A stretch of 21,940 bases of DNA from an uncultured Bacteroidota bacterium (GTDB lineage: Bacteria > Bacteroidota > Bacteroidia > Chitinophagales > Chitinophagaceae): the NCBI GenBank assembly GCA_903905685.1, contig CAIVHI010000316.1, positions 1 through 21,940 of the forward strand. Direction: 5' to 3'. The stretch's first letter is position 1; the number at the start of each line of letters is the position of its first letter. A program made the position numbers and the translations under genes. The notes under the pieces were generated by a model, which was not told where the DNA came from, made no database searches, and saw only the letters and a list, made by a program, of their open reading frames with translations. Positions 14,924 through 21,940 of the stretch are shown here, one piece after another.

Positions 14924-15597
14924 TATTTGATGTCTTCCAATTTACAGCCAATCAATTCTTCCAAACTGCTTTTACCAATCAGGAACGTTCCTTCTGCCTC
15001 AATTTTTGCCTGTACAGCCGCAATAAAGCTGGCTTGGGCCCTATTGTAGTTGTCGAACGATTCTTCCCCTTTTTCGAATTTGTATTTGATTTGCTTAATC
15101 GTACTCTCAGCGTCCTCCAAGGCTTTGATGCGCCAATTCAAGATGGTGAGCTCTTGGATGTAGATAAAATACTTTTGTTTTACCGTAGCCGTGATATTCA
15201 AATCATATTCATCGCGCCCCAACTCGGCTACTTTCAGCGTTTCCTTCGCATTTTTGACGGCATTGGGTTTTTGGAAAATGTTGCCTATGCTTGTGGTCAA
15301 TGCCACTTGATACCCGTTCAAACTGGGGGAGCTGATGGTGGTGGCATTACTGGGGCTATATACCCAACTGAAGGTAAATAGGTTCATCCAGTCTTCCTTA
15401 CTCTTTACCACATTCAATTCGGCTATGTGTACGTTTTTTTGGAAAGCAAGATACCGTGGATAATTTGCCTTTGCTGCAATGATCAGTTTTTCTAGCGTAG
15501 TATAGGAGATGTTCGGAATCATGGACTCCTGCGGCCGGCATGGAGCCGACGCCAGCAAGCACAAAACGCACAATAAGCACTTGAGTTTTCTCGACAT
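14923..15597 (-). CDS. Short TolC-family-like outer-membrane/periplasmic protein
   Basis: 224 residues from ATG at 15597. The longer frame to 15717 is rejected because only this start gives an immediate signal peptide (MSRKLKCLLCVLCLLASA). The mature part resembles one repeat of TolC-type efflux proteins: a helical segment (TLEKLIIAAKANYPRYLAFQ), a strand region with SWVYSPS, and long helices containing KQKYFIYIQELTILNWRIKALEDAESTIKQ. TolC proteins are about 400-480 residues with two repeats, so this is half-sized and could act as an oligomer of half units. It is the first gene of the exopolysaccharide operon and ends as TAATG with the Wzc-like gene. I saw no convincing promoter in 15598-15800; a weak TAACTTTA lies at 15713-15706. 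Confidence 0.65.
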   Translation of the reverse strand: MSRKLKCLLCVLCLLASAPCRPQESMIPNISYTTLEKLIIAAKANYPRYLAFQKNVHIAELNVVKSKEDWMNLFTFSWVYSPSNATTISSPSLNGYQVALTTSIGNIFQKPNAVKNAKETLKVAELGRDEYDLNITATVKQKYFIYIQELTILNWRIKALEDAESTIKQIKYKFEKGEESFDNYNRAQASFIAAVQAKIEAEGTFLIGKSSLEELIGCKLEDIK

Positions 15598-15823
15598 AAA
15601 ATTCCAAAGCGGTATTTGAGGCCACCGTGGTGCCTCTACAACACCAAATTTTACTCCGTTTGGCCTATTTGCCTCTCGGAAAGCAACCGCAATCGCGCTT
15701 TGCAGTAAAGTTAGCACTTTTAAGAAACATAGAAAACGATAACTTTTTATTAAAAATAAACTTTAGCGTTCATTTTTGGTGTATCGGCTAAATGGTTTTA
15801 CCCAAATACAGCAATATCTGCAT

Positions 15824-15859
15824 AAAAAAACAGGATGAAATTGCCTCCATCCTGTTTTT
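15824..15859 (-). terminator. Terminator after accC
   Basis: AAAAACAGGATG (15826-15837) pairs perfectly with CATCCTGTTTTT (15848-15859) around a 10-base loop. On the minus strand the stem runs directly into seven Ts, 16 bases beyond the accC stop. It ends the efp-accB-accC transcript before the exopolysaccharide operon. The run of Ts on the plus strand would let it work in both directions. Confidence 0.92.
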
Positions 15860-15874
15860 CAAAATCCAAGCACT

Positions 15875-17212
15875 CTATACCAATTTGAAACTTTCGATGA
15901 ATTTCGTCGTGAAATTGCCGGCTCTGAAGTCGGGGTTTTTCATCAACTGCATGTGGAAGGGGATGGTGGTTTTTACACCCTCTATCACATATTCGCTCAA
16001 TGCACGTTCCATAGTGTTGATGGCTTCTTCCCGAGTTTGGGCTACCGCTATCACCTTGGCAATCATGGAGTCGTAGTAGGGAGGAATGGTATAACCCGCA
16101 TAAATGTGGGAGTCTACGCGCACTCCGTGACCACCGGGAGTGTGCAACACCGTGATTTTGCCGGGGCAGGGGCGGAAGTCGTTATAAGGGTCTTCCGCAT
16201 TGATGCGGCATTCGATAGCGTGAATCTTGGGTTCGTAATTCCTACCGGATATCGGAACTCCCGCAGCAATCTTGATTTGTTCCTTGATGAGGTCGTAACT
16301 GATTACTTCTTCAGTCACCCCGTGTTCTACTTGGATGCGGGTGTTCATTTCCATGAAATAGAAGTTACGGTGCTTGTCTACCAAGAACTCTATGGTGCCT
16401 ACGCTTTCGTAATTGATGGCCGAGGCTGCCTTAATGGCGGCTTCGCCCATAGCCAAGCGCAATTCGGGCGTCATGAATGGCGAGGGTGACTCCTCTACCA
16501 GCTTTTGGTGGCGGCGTTGAATGGAGCAATCGCGCTCACTCAGATGGCAGACTTTTCCAAACTGGTCGCCGGCAATTTGGATTTCGATGTGGCGGGGTTC
16601 CTCCACAAATTTCTCCATATATACACCATCGTTTTTGAACGATGCACCGGCTTCAATTCTGGCTGTATTGTAGGCATGTTCCAGTTCCGACTCTGCCCAA
16701 ACCACACGCATACCCTTGCCACCACCGCCGGCGGTAGCCTTGATGATGACGGGATAGCCCATGGCCTTTGCGATGGTCTTGGCTTCTTCGGCACTCTCCA
16801 GCAAGCCTTCGGAACCGGGAATTACAGGCACTCCTGCACGAATCATGGTTTCCTTGGCCGTCATTTTATCGCCCATCGAGCGAATCATTTCGGGCGTTGG
16901 GCCAATGAATTTGATGTTGTATTGCGCGCAGATTTCGGAAAAATTGGCGTTCTCAGCCAAAAAACCGTAACCCGGATGGATGGCATCGGCATTGGTAATC
17001 TCTGCCGCCGCCATGATGTGTTGGATATTCAAGTAGGAGTCGGCACTCTGGGGTTTGCCAATGCATACCGCTTCGTCGGCAAACCGCACGTGCAGGCTGT
17101 CCTTGTCGGCAGTGGAATAGACGGCAACCGTCTTAATCCCCATTTCGCGACAGGTGCGAATCACACGGAGTGCGATTTCTCCACGGTTGGCTATCAATAT
17201 TTTCTTAAACAT
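15875..17212 (-). CDS. accC: Acetyl-CoA carboxylase, biotin carboxylase subunit
   Basis: 445 residues from MFKKILIANRGEIALRVIRT at 17212; the frame continues to 17293, but that extension would span a hairpin and lacks conservation. ATP-grasp features: HPGYGFLAEN, IKATAGGGGKGMRVV (glycine-rich loop), HLSERDCSIQRRHQKL, EMNTRIQVEH and ECRINAEDP, covering the expected catalytic Glu, Asn, Arg and Gln positions. It carboxylates biotin on AccB using ATP and bicarbonate, the first step of fatty-acid synthesis. One oddity: the normally invariant Pro after QVEH is Gly (VEHGVTE). accB precedes it after a 105-base gap with two hairpins, unusually wide for this pair. The carboxyltransferase subunits are elsewhere. 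Confidence 0.97.
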   Translation of the reverse strand: MFKKILIANRGEIALRVIRTCREMGIKTVAVYSTADKDSLHVRFADEAVCIGKPQSADSYLNIQHIMAAAEITNADAIHPGYGFLAENANFSEICAQYNIKFIGPTPEMIRSMGDKMTAKETMIRAGVPVIPGSEGLLESAEEAKTIAKAMGYPVIIKATAGGGGKGMRVVWAESELEHAYNTARIEAGASFKNDGVYMEKFVEEPRHIEIQIAGDQFGKVCHLSERDCSIQRRHQKLVEESPSPFMTPELRLAMGEAAIKAASAINYESVGTIEFLVDKHRNFYFMEMNTRIQVEHGVTEEVISYDLIKEQIKIAAGVPISGRNYEPKIHAIECRINAEDPYNDFRPCPGKITVLHTPGGHGVRVDSHIYAGYTIPPYYDSMIAKVIAVAQTREEAINTMERALSEYVIEGVKTTIPFHMQLMKNPDFRAGNFTTKFIESFKLV

Positions 17213-17248
17213 TTGACGATGTCTTTTTAAGATGCTGTTCCAATCATG

Positions 17249-17264
17249 CGTCGGTAGGAACCGA
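17249..17264 (-). other. Second hairpin in the accB-accC spacer
   Basis: GTCGGT and ACCGAC form a perfect 6-bp stem around a four-base loop. It lies directly after the T-run of the terminator-like hairpin and 37 bases before the accC start. It could be part of an attenuator or a processing site; the function is unproven. Confidence 0.55.
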
Positions 17265-17300
17265 CAAAAAACAAACATGCCACACGGTAACATGTGGCAT
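17265..17300 (-). terminator. Terminator-like hairpin between accB and accC
   Basis: CATGCCACA (minus strand 17300-17292) pairs exactly with TGTGGCATG (17283-17275) around an 8-base loop, and is followed by TTTGTTTTTT (17274-17265). This is an intrinsic-terminator shape inside an operon, 18 bases after the accB stop. Partial read-through would make more AccB than AccC. Confidence 0.75.
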
Positions 17301-17317
17301 GGTAAAATGGAGGTAGG

Positions 17318-17806
17318 CTAGAGGGGTTCCACCAAGAACAAGGCTTGGTCATACTCTACAGGCGTACAGTCATCGGCAATCACTTTTATGATCCTGCCCG
17401 ATACTTCGCTCTCAATTTCGTTAAACAGTTTCATGGCTTCGATGATGCAAAGCACTTGGCCGGGACGTATTTCGTCGCCCACATTTACGAATGACGGTTT
17501 GTCGGGTGAAGGGCTGCGGTAAAACGTGCCAATCATTGGCGACTTTACGGTGATGGTGTTGGAAGGAATGGCAGGGGCGGCAGGCTTGTCGTTGCCTGCA
17601 CCCGTAGCAGCCGCTTGGGGCAACAGTGCAGGCGCTACCGGTTGTTGATAAACCGGAACAGGGGCAGGAATATAGCCACCGGCTTGAAGCGGGTTGGTGT
17701 GTTCCTGCTTGATTACGATTTTGAAATCGCCCTGCTCGATGCAGAGCTCACTGATATTCGATTTATTGATTGTTTTTATCAGTTCCTGAATCTGCTTGTA
17801 TTCCAT
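17318..17806 (-). CDS. accB: Biotin carboxyl carrier protein of acetyl-CoA carboxylase
   Basis: 162 residues. The N-terminal about 35 residues (IQELIKTINKSNISELCIEQGDFKIVIKQ) are the BCCP dimerisation/binding segment. A Pro/Ala-rich linker follows (about 45-82), then the biotinyl domain with SPMIGTFYRSPSP and the biotin site EAMK, where K126 is biotinylated in the IIEAMKLFNEIES context. BCCP shuttles carboxybiotin between AccC and the carboxyltransferase. It lies 26 bases after efp and upstream of accC, the common order. A terminator-like hairpin follows. Confidence 0.97.
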   Translation of the reverse strand: MEYKQIQELIKTINKSNISELCIEQGDFKIVIKQEHTNPLQAGGYIPAPVPVYQQPVAPALLPQAAATGAGNDKPAAPAIPSNTITVKSPMIGTFYRSPSPDKPSFVNVGDEIRPGQVLCIIEAMKLFNEIESEVSGRIIKVIADDCTPVEYDQALFLVEPL

Positions 17807-17832
17807 GGAATAAGAATTTTGATGTGTACAAT

Positions 17833-18399
17833 TTATTCTTTCACGCGCTCAATATAGTTACCGGTCTTGGTATCTATCCTGATAAGTTCTTCAGCATCGA
17901 CAAACAAAGGAACCATGACGGTAGCACCGGTTTCAACAGTTGCGGCTTTCATGGCACGGGTGGCGGTATCGCCTTTCACACCGGGCTCGGAGTAGGTAAT
18001 ACGCAAAATTACGTTTGGAGGCAATTCAATGCCCATCGGCGTTTCTGTTTCGGTATTCACCAGCACGAAACATTCTTGTCCTTCCTTATAAAGTTCGGGC
18101 CTTTCCACCTTGGTCTCTTCAACAATGATTTGCTCGAAGGTGTTGTTGTCCATCAAATTGAAACCGGAATCGTCTTTGTATAAAAACTGATAGGGACGGC
18201 GTTCAACGCGAACAGGAAATATATTGTCACCGGAGTTCCATGTGTGTTCTATGGAACGGTTGTTGTCAACGCCTTTCAATTTTGCCCACACTTTTGCCGC
18301 AGCGCGTGCCGTTTTGTTTTGTCCGAATTCAACTACTGAATAGAGGCTGCCATCAAGCTTGATGATCAACCCATTGCGCATATCTGCCGTTGTAGCCAT
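17833..18399 (-). CDS. efp: Elongation factor P, Arg-tip loop variant
   Basis: 188 residues, the standard EF-P length, with the three-domain pattern: KLKGV after the tip loop, a middle domain with VERRPYQFLYKDDSGFNLMD, and the C-terminal VPLFVDAEELIRIDTKTGNYIERV signature. EF-P binds between P and E sites and rescues ribosomes stalled at proline runs. The domain I tip that normally reads PGKG with a modified Lys instead reads NKTARAAAK, with Arg32 at the tip position. In Pseudomonas and relatives, Arg32 is rhamnosylated by EarP; whether that happens here is unknown. First gene of efp-accB-accC, with a promoter just upstream. Confidence 0.96.
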   Translation of the reverse strand: MATTADMRNGLIIKLDGSLYSVVEFGQNKTARAAAKVWAKLKGVDNNRSIEHTWNSGDNIFPVRVERRPYQFLYKDDSGFNLMDNNTFEQIIVEETKVERPELYKEGQECFVLVNTETETPMGIELPPNVILRITYSEPGVKGDTATRAMKAATVETGATVMVPLFVDAEELIRIDTKTGNYIERVKE

Positions 18400-18428
18400 G
18401 AATATTTAGCTTTTGGTTTGGTAGCTTG

Positions 18429-18458
18429 CAAAAGTAGTAATTATTGCCAAACGCCCAA
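18429..18458 (-). promoter_or_regulatory. Promoter of efp-accB-accC
   Basis: On the minus strand, TTG (18458-18456) is followed after 19 bases by TACTTTTG (18436-18429), an exact -33/-7 Bacteroidota promoter. Transcription would begin near 18423, giving a leader of about 24 bases to the efp ATG. Confidence 0.78.
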
Positions 18459-18496
18459 GTTCGCCCCAAACATATCGCAAGGGTAGGTTTCAGCCA

Positions 18497-18524
18497 CTTC
18501 TTTGGCGAGCCGGTGCCAAAGAAG
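18497..18524. other. 10-bp perfect hairpin after the S46 peptidase gene
   Basis: CTTCTTTGGC (18497-18506) and GCCAAAGAAG (18515-18524) are perfect complements around an 8-base loop, 20 bases beyond the peptidase stop. No T-run follows in either direction, so it is not a standard terminator. It may protect the 3' end or act as a factor-dependent stop before the efp promoter. Confidence 0.6.
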
Positions 18525-18543
18525 CATGCCGCGAGGCAATCCG

Positions 18544-20778
18544 TTAGTCTTCAATGAGTTTCATTTCGTCAATGAGGCGTCCGCATCCGCCGAATCGCTC
18601 AGTGATGAACAAAACATACCTGATGTCTACCGCAATATTCCGGCAAACCTTTTCCGAAAACCAATAGTCGCTCATCGTGCCTTCAAAGGCTCGGTCGAAG
18701 TTGAGTCCGATGAGCCTTCCGCGACTGTCCAGCACGGGGCTGCCCGAGTTGCCGCCCGTGGTGTGGTTGGACGCCGTGAATGCCACGGGTACTTCGCCAC
18801 CTTCTGCCCACCTGCCGAAATCCTTGCTGCGGTAAAGTTCTTTCAGCTTTTGCGGCACTTTGAAGGAAGCTTTCGTGCTGTCGTCCAGGGCCACTACATC
18901 GCCTAACGTGGTTTGGTAAATGCCTTGTTTTTTCGATTTTCCGGCCTGAATGCCTCCCACTTTGCCATATGCCACCCTTAAAGTGAGGTTTGCATCCGGG
19001 TATAGGGTTTTGTCGCCGGCCATCTCCATTTGGCCCTCCATGTATAGCCGCCGTAAATATTTCATTTCCTTGGCGTATTCCGAAAGTTGTGGTGCAATAG
19101 TACTCTTGGTGGCGCGTTGCAGGGCTATAAATATTTTCCAGGCAGGGTCGCCTGTAATCCAAGCAGAATCCGATTTCCGCAGCGATTTCAGCATGGTTGC
19201 CATTTTTTCGGTGTAGGGCAACACGGATGTGCGGTATATTTTATCTCCCCATGCCTGTACGTTGCCGCCGGCATTTTGAAGGGCATCCTTTATTTGCGGA
19301 GAAACGTAGGTGGGGCTTGCCGCGAAATACATCTTCATGAGCGCGGCAAATACGTCTTTGTCGGTGGGGGCATCATAGTTTTTGTAAAAGCCGGCAAGTT
19401 CGTCTCCAATCTTTTTTACGGTATCTGTAAATGCGCTGTCGGTCAAGTTGGTGCGCATGCAACCCAAAATTTTGTCAGCAATAGCTGCAATTTGTACAAT
19501 CTCTATTCCCGTTACGGTCTCCCGTTGCAGTTGGTCGGCATACACAATGGAGTCGGTTGGTGCGGTAGCTTTTTCCATTCGTGAAATCAGCGACATATAA
19601 ACCTTATTTTTTGTTTGTTGTTGGGCCCAGGCATCAAAAGTATTTTCGAAGTCCTTTTTGTGGCCTACAGCATCCGCATCTTTGAGACCTTTTATTTCGC
19701 CTTGCCATTTCTTCCATCCATTGGCAACTCCTGCATACTTGGAGGTGTATTTGAGAAAAATGCTGCGGTCGGCGGTCATGTGCCGCTGCCAGACTCCCAA
19801 CTTCGCGGTACGCGCGGCTATCGCAATGGGGTCGGTTATTTCGACCACCTGTTTCAATTCGCCCGAGTAGGTGTATTCGTTAGTGGTGCCCGGAAAGCCG
19901 TAAACCAGGGTGAAGTCGCCCTTTTTGTATCCCGAAACTTTAATTTCCAGGAATTTGTCGGCCTTGAATGGCTTGTTTTCTTTGGCATATGGTGCGGGCT
20001 TATTGTCTTTACCGGCGTAAATACGGAACATGCTGAAGTCGCCGGTATGGCGTGGCCACACCCAGTTTTCATCGTCGCCCCCAAATGCCCCAATGCCGTT
20101 GGGTGGAAATCCAACCAGCCGAATGTCGGAGTAAGTGTCTGAAAGTATCATCCAATATTTATTGCCTTGGTAGTAAGGCTTTACCATGGCGTCTGTGGCG
20201 TAGTTCTTCCTATACTTAGCTTCGAGGTCCAATATGCGTTTCGACGCGATCGAGTCGCGGAGCTTGTCAGACGCCGTGTCGGCAATTCCGCCTAAGACGT
20301 CGGCCGTCACGTCTATAAGTTTTCGCACTATTGTGACGGTTAGGCCGGGGCAGGGGAGCTCTTCATCGTTGTGCATGGCCCAAAAGCCATAAGCAAAGTA
20401 GTCTTTGTCGGGGCTGCTCAGCCTTTGGGCACTCCCATAGCCGCAATGGTGGTTGGTGAGTACCAAGCCCTTGTCAGAAATGATTTCGCCGGTACAGCCC
20501 TTTCCAAACAGCACCACGGCATTGTTGAGGCCGGTGCCGGTTTCGTTGTAGAGCATCTCGGTGGGTATCTGCAAACCCTCCCGCAGCATGTCTGCTTCGC
20601 GGGTTTTCAACATGGTGGGCACCCACATGCCTTCTTTGCATTTCGCACTATAGCTCCCTGTTAATCCTAATGTTATCAATACAAACATTTGGGTAAACCT
20701 GAAAAAAATCTCCTGAATTCGTGCAGATTTCATGTCTTTTACCCCAACTTTTTCACTTAAAACCATGTCTTTAATCAT
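18544..20778 (-). CDS. S46 family dipeptidyl-peptidase, DPP11-like
   Basis: 744 residues from 20778. A second ATG at 20733 gives a neater signal peptide (MKSARIQEIFFRFTQMFVLITLGLTGSYSA) and may be the true start. Catalytic triad contexts: VLTNHHCGYGSAQ (His at about 110-111), DDENWVWPRHTGDFSMFRIY (Asp at about 247) and TTGGNSGSP (Ser678). S46 enzymes are chymotrypsin-fold periplasmic exopeptidases that cut dipeptides from oligopeptide N-termini. The residue after NFD (696) is Arg; in Porphyromonas this position separates DPP11 (Arg, cuts after Asp/Glu) from DPP7 (Gly, hydrophobic). The sequence thus predicts acidic specificity and a role in peptide nutrition. It is divergent from the beta-propeller protein. 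Confidence 0.93.
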   Translation of the reverse strand: MIKDMVLSEKVGVKDMKSARIQEIFFRFTQMFVLITLGLTGSYSAKCKEGMWVPTMLKTREADMLREGLQIPTEMLYNETGTGLNNAVVLFGKGCTGEIISDKGLVLTNHHCGYGSAQRLSSPDKDYFAYGFWAMHNDEELPCPGLTVTIVRKLIDVTADVLGGIADTASDKLRDSIASKRILDLEAKYRKNYATDAMVKPYYQGNKYWMILSDTYSDIRLVGFPPNGIGAFGGDDENWVWPRHTGDFSMFRIYAGKDNKPAPYAKENKPFKADKFLEIKVSGYKKGDFTLVYGFPGTTNEYTYSGELKQVVEITDPIAIAARTAKLGVWQRHMTADRSIFLKYTSKYAGVANGWKKWQGEIKGLKDADAVGHKKDFENTFDAWAQQQTKNKVYMSLISRMEKATAPTDSIVYADQLQRETVTGIEIVQIAAIADKILGCMRTNLTDSAFTDTVKKIGDELAGFYKNYDAPTDKDVFAALMKMYFAASPTYVSPQIKDALQNAGGNVQAWGDKIYRTSVLPYTEKMATMLKSLRKSDSAWITGDPAWKIFIALQRATKSTIAPQLSEYAKEMKYLRRLYMEGQMEMAGDKTLYPDANLTLRVAYGKVGGIQAGKSKKQGIYQTTLGDVVALDDSTKASFKVPQKLKELYRSKDFGRWAEGGEVPVAFTASNHTTGGNSGSPVLDSRGRLIGLNFDRAFEGTMSDYWFSEKVCRNIAVDIRYVLFITERFGGCGRLIDEMKLIED

Positions 20779-20796
20779 GTTGTAGCCTTCAGCTTT

Positions 20797-20827
20797 TTGA
20801 TTTTGCGGAAATAAATATACACCTTTG
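20797..20827 (+). promoter_or_regulatory. Possible promoter of the beta-propeller protein gene
   Basis: TTG (20797-20799, within TTTTTG) and CACCTTTG (20820-20827) are 20 bases apart; the -7 box differs from TAnnTTTG at its first base. It would give a leader of about 64 bases that contains the small dyads CTAAT/ATTAG (20847-20859) and CGGC/GCCG (20870-20880). On the other strand TATATTTA (20819-20812) is a weak candidate for the peptidase, so the two promoters may overlap. Confidence 0.45.
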
Positions 20828-20896
20828 CGTGTAAAGTTGGTAGGTTCTAATTAAATTAGCGGTTTATTACGGCAATGCCGGCCTATTCTATATATT

Positions 20897-21940
20897 ATGA
20901 ATAAGATATTGCGACTTGCAGTCCTCCTCATATTAACCCAAGTTTCATCGGCCTGGGCACAGCACGACACCCTGTTTTATGCACCCGACACCGTGTGTGT
21001 TTACCAGCCTGTAAATCTGTCGAGCCGCTACCTTAATCAAAGTTCCTACTACTGGAGTTTTTGTTCCGGCTATCTTAATAATGTACCTACGGGAACCAAC
21101 ATGGGGCATGGCTTCGGCTTCCACCATCCCGGCAATATCGACATTGCCTTGGATATTGCTACGGGCAATTACTTTGGCTTCGTCGTAAACAGTACTACTA
21201 GGGAGCTCATCCGCCTCAACTTTGGCAAGAGCCTTAACAGCATACCTACCACCACCAATTTCGGCAACCTCACCAATGGCCTCCCTGTCAATCCTACGTC
21301 GTTGTTCATGGTGCGCGATACTTTTTCGGGCAATTGGTACATCTTTGTTTCTGGTGGGTATACTGCTGCCACTTCCACTATGGCGCGTATCGATTTCGGC
21401 CCGTCACTTTCCAATCCTGCACCAAATATTGCTAATTTCGGCAATCTGTTCGGTAAGTTCAATTATCCTAAAGGTATTTTCGTAGCGCAAGATGCTGCAA
21501 GCAGCAAGTGGTTCGGCTATGTATTGAATACGGCCAACAACCAGTTGTTGCGTTTGGAATTCTCCTACAACATCTCCAATACGCCGTTGGTAACCAATTT
21601 GGGTAATCCATCTGGCCTGTTCAATTATCCTACCGACATGGCGGGCATTTTCGACAATGGTGCCTGGTATATGTTCGTTACCAATGCCGGGTCCAATTCG
21701 TTGCTCCGCCTCAACTTGGGTACGTCACTCGACCCCGTTGCCGTTACCGGTACAGATTTGGGCAACTTCGGTTATAAGATACTCGTTCCGTCATCGCTCT
21801 CTCTCAACCGCGACTGCGGGGGCTTGTACGCCTATGTGACGGACAGTACGTCTAACCAATTGGTTTGCGTGCGTATGGCAAGTGCGCTCGGGTCGTTCTA
21901 CGCTGTCGACTACAGTGACATCGGGGCCATGAATCTGCCA
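20897..21940 (+). CDS. Secreted beta-propeller-like protein, 3' end outside the window
   Basis: Open from ATG at 20897 to the last base: 348 codons with no stop. A signal peptide is clear (MNKILRLAVLLILTQVSSAWAQ, cut after AWA). The next segment (DTVCVYQPVNLSSRYLNQSS-YYWSFCSGYL) resembles the PKD-like opening of large Bacteroidota surface proteins. After that come about five imperfect repeats of roughly 55 residues built as a strand with W-Y-x-F-V, a loop with N or T, L-L-R-L-x-F/L-G-x-S-L, and N-x-G-N-x-x-G-x-x-N-Y-P, as in beta-propeller (NHL/SMP-30-like) blades. Such proteins commonly end in PKD and gliding-motility or T9SS sorting domains, which would lie beyond the edge. Function unknown: probably surface-exposed or secreted. 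Confidence 0.85.
   Translation, partial: MNKILRLAVLLILTQVSSAWAQHDTLFYAPDTVCVYQPVNLSSRYLNQSSYYWSFCSGYLNNVPTGTNMGHGFGFHHPGNIDIALDIATGNYFGFVVNSTTRELIRLNFGKSLNSIPTTTNFGNLTNGLPVNPTSLFMVRDTFSGNWYIFVSGGYTAATSTMARIDFGPSLSNPAPNIANFGNLFGKFNYPKGIFVAQDAASSKWFGYVLNTANNQLLRLEFSYNISNTPLVTNLGNPSGLFNYPTDMAGIFDNGAWYMFVTNAGSNSLLRLNLGTSLDPVAVTGTDLGNFGYKILVPSSLSLNRDCGGLYAYVTDSTSNQLVCVRMASALGSFYAVDYSDIGAMNLP

Noticed and set aside
15597..15717. Longer start for the TolC-like protein at 15717
   Set aside because: The 40 extra residues precede a clean signal peptide that begins at 15597.
16505..17230. Plus-strand frame of 241 codons opposite accC
   Set aside because: A shadow of accC on the other strand; the composition is Gly/His/Phe-rich as expected of antisense translation.
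17212..17293. Longer start for accC at 17293
   Set aside because: It would read through the accB-accC hairpins, and all biotin carboxylases begin close to MFKKILIANRGEIA.
1..21940. CRISPR array, insertion sequence, integrase or prophage
   Set aside because: No spaced direct repeats, transposase motifs or terminal inverted repeats were seen; the only direct repeat of note is the 20-bp plsX duplication.

Overview
The window looks like a chromosomal segment of a Bacteroidota bacterium, most likely Chitinophagales/Chitinophagaceae. Three things point there. There is a type IX secretion (T9SS) type A sorting domain. Promoters fit the Bacteroidota pattern (TTG, about 20 bases, TAnnTTTG) and genes lack strong Shine-Dalgarno sites. 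The variants of ribosomal protein L32 and EF-P also fit. No database search was run; all assignments come from reading motifs, and family placement from memory of those families.

Layout. Bases 1-1113 (+) are the 3' end of an Eco57I/TaqI-like type II restriction-modification enzyme. A secreted T9SS-cargo protein lies at 1392-2474 (-), with a terminator downstream. A membrane TMTC/DUF1736-like protein with C-terminal TPRs runs from 2748 to 4769 (+), followed by a solitary DUF58 protein (4883-5785, +). A well-formed promoter then drives yceD-rpmF-plsX (5876-7688, +), which couples ribosome and lipid synthesis. A bidirectional terminator at 7713-7745 separates this from an opposing operon.

Bases 15597-7762 (-) form a compact seven-gene exopolysaccharide operon, in transcription order: short TolC-like protein, Wzz/Wzc-like chain-length protein with a degenerate kinase domain, processive-type GT2, a 49-residue membrane protein, an O-antigen ligase/polymerase-like protein, a GT-B glycosyltransferase and a GT8 glycosyltransferase. 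Most junctions overlap or are a few bases apart. Next comes efp-accB-accC (18399-15875, -), with its own promoter and a terminator-like double hairpin between accB and accC. A DPP11-like S46 peptidase (20778-18544, -) is divergent from a large secreted beta-propeller-like protein that leaves the window at 21940.

How the genes fit together. rpmF-plsX and efp-accB-accC serve fatty-acid/phospholipid initiation and translation, and in related genomes they tend to sit close together. Here they lie on opposite strands with the exopolysaccharide operon between them, and fabH is absent, which suggests a rearrangement. The exopolysaccharide operon is the most novel-looking part: it has sugar-transfer, polymerisation and chain-length functions, but no Wza, no obvious flippase and no intact tyrosine kinase. 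Fine-scale oddities include a 20-bp tandem duplication over the plsX start that creates a six-codon upstream ORF ending in TAATG.
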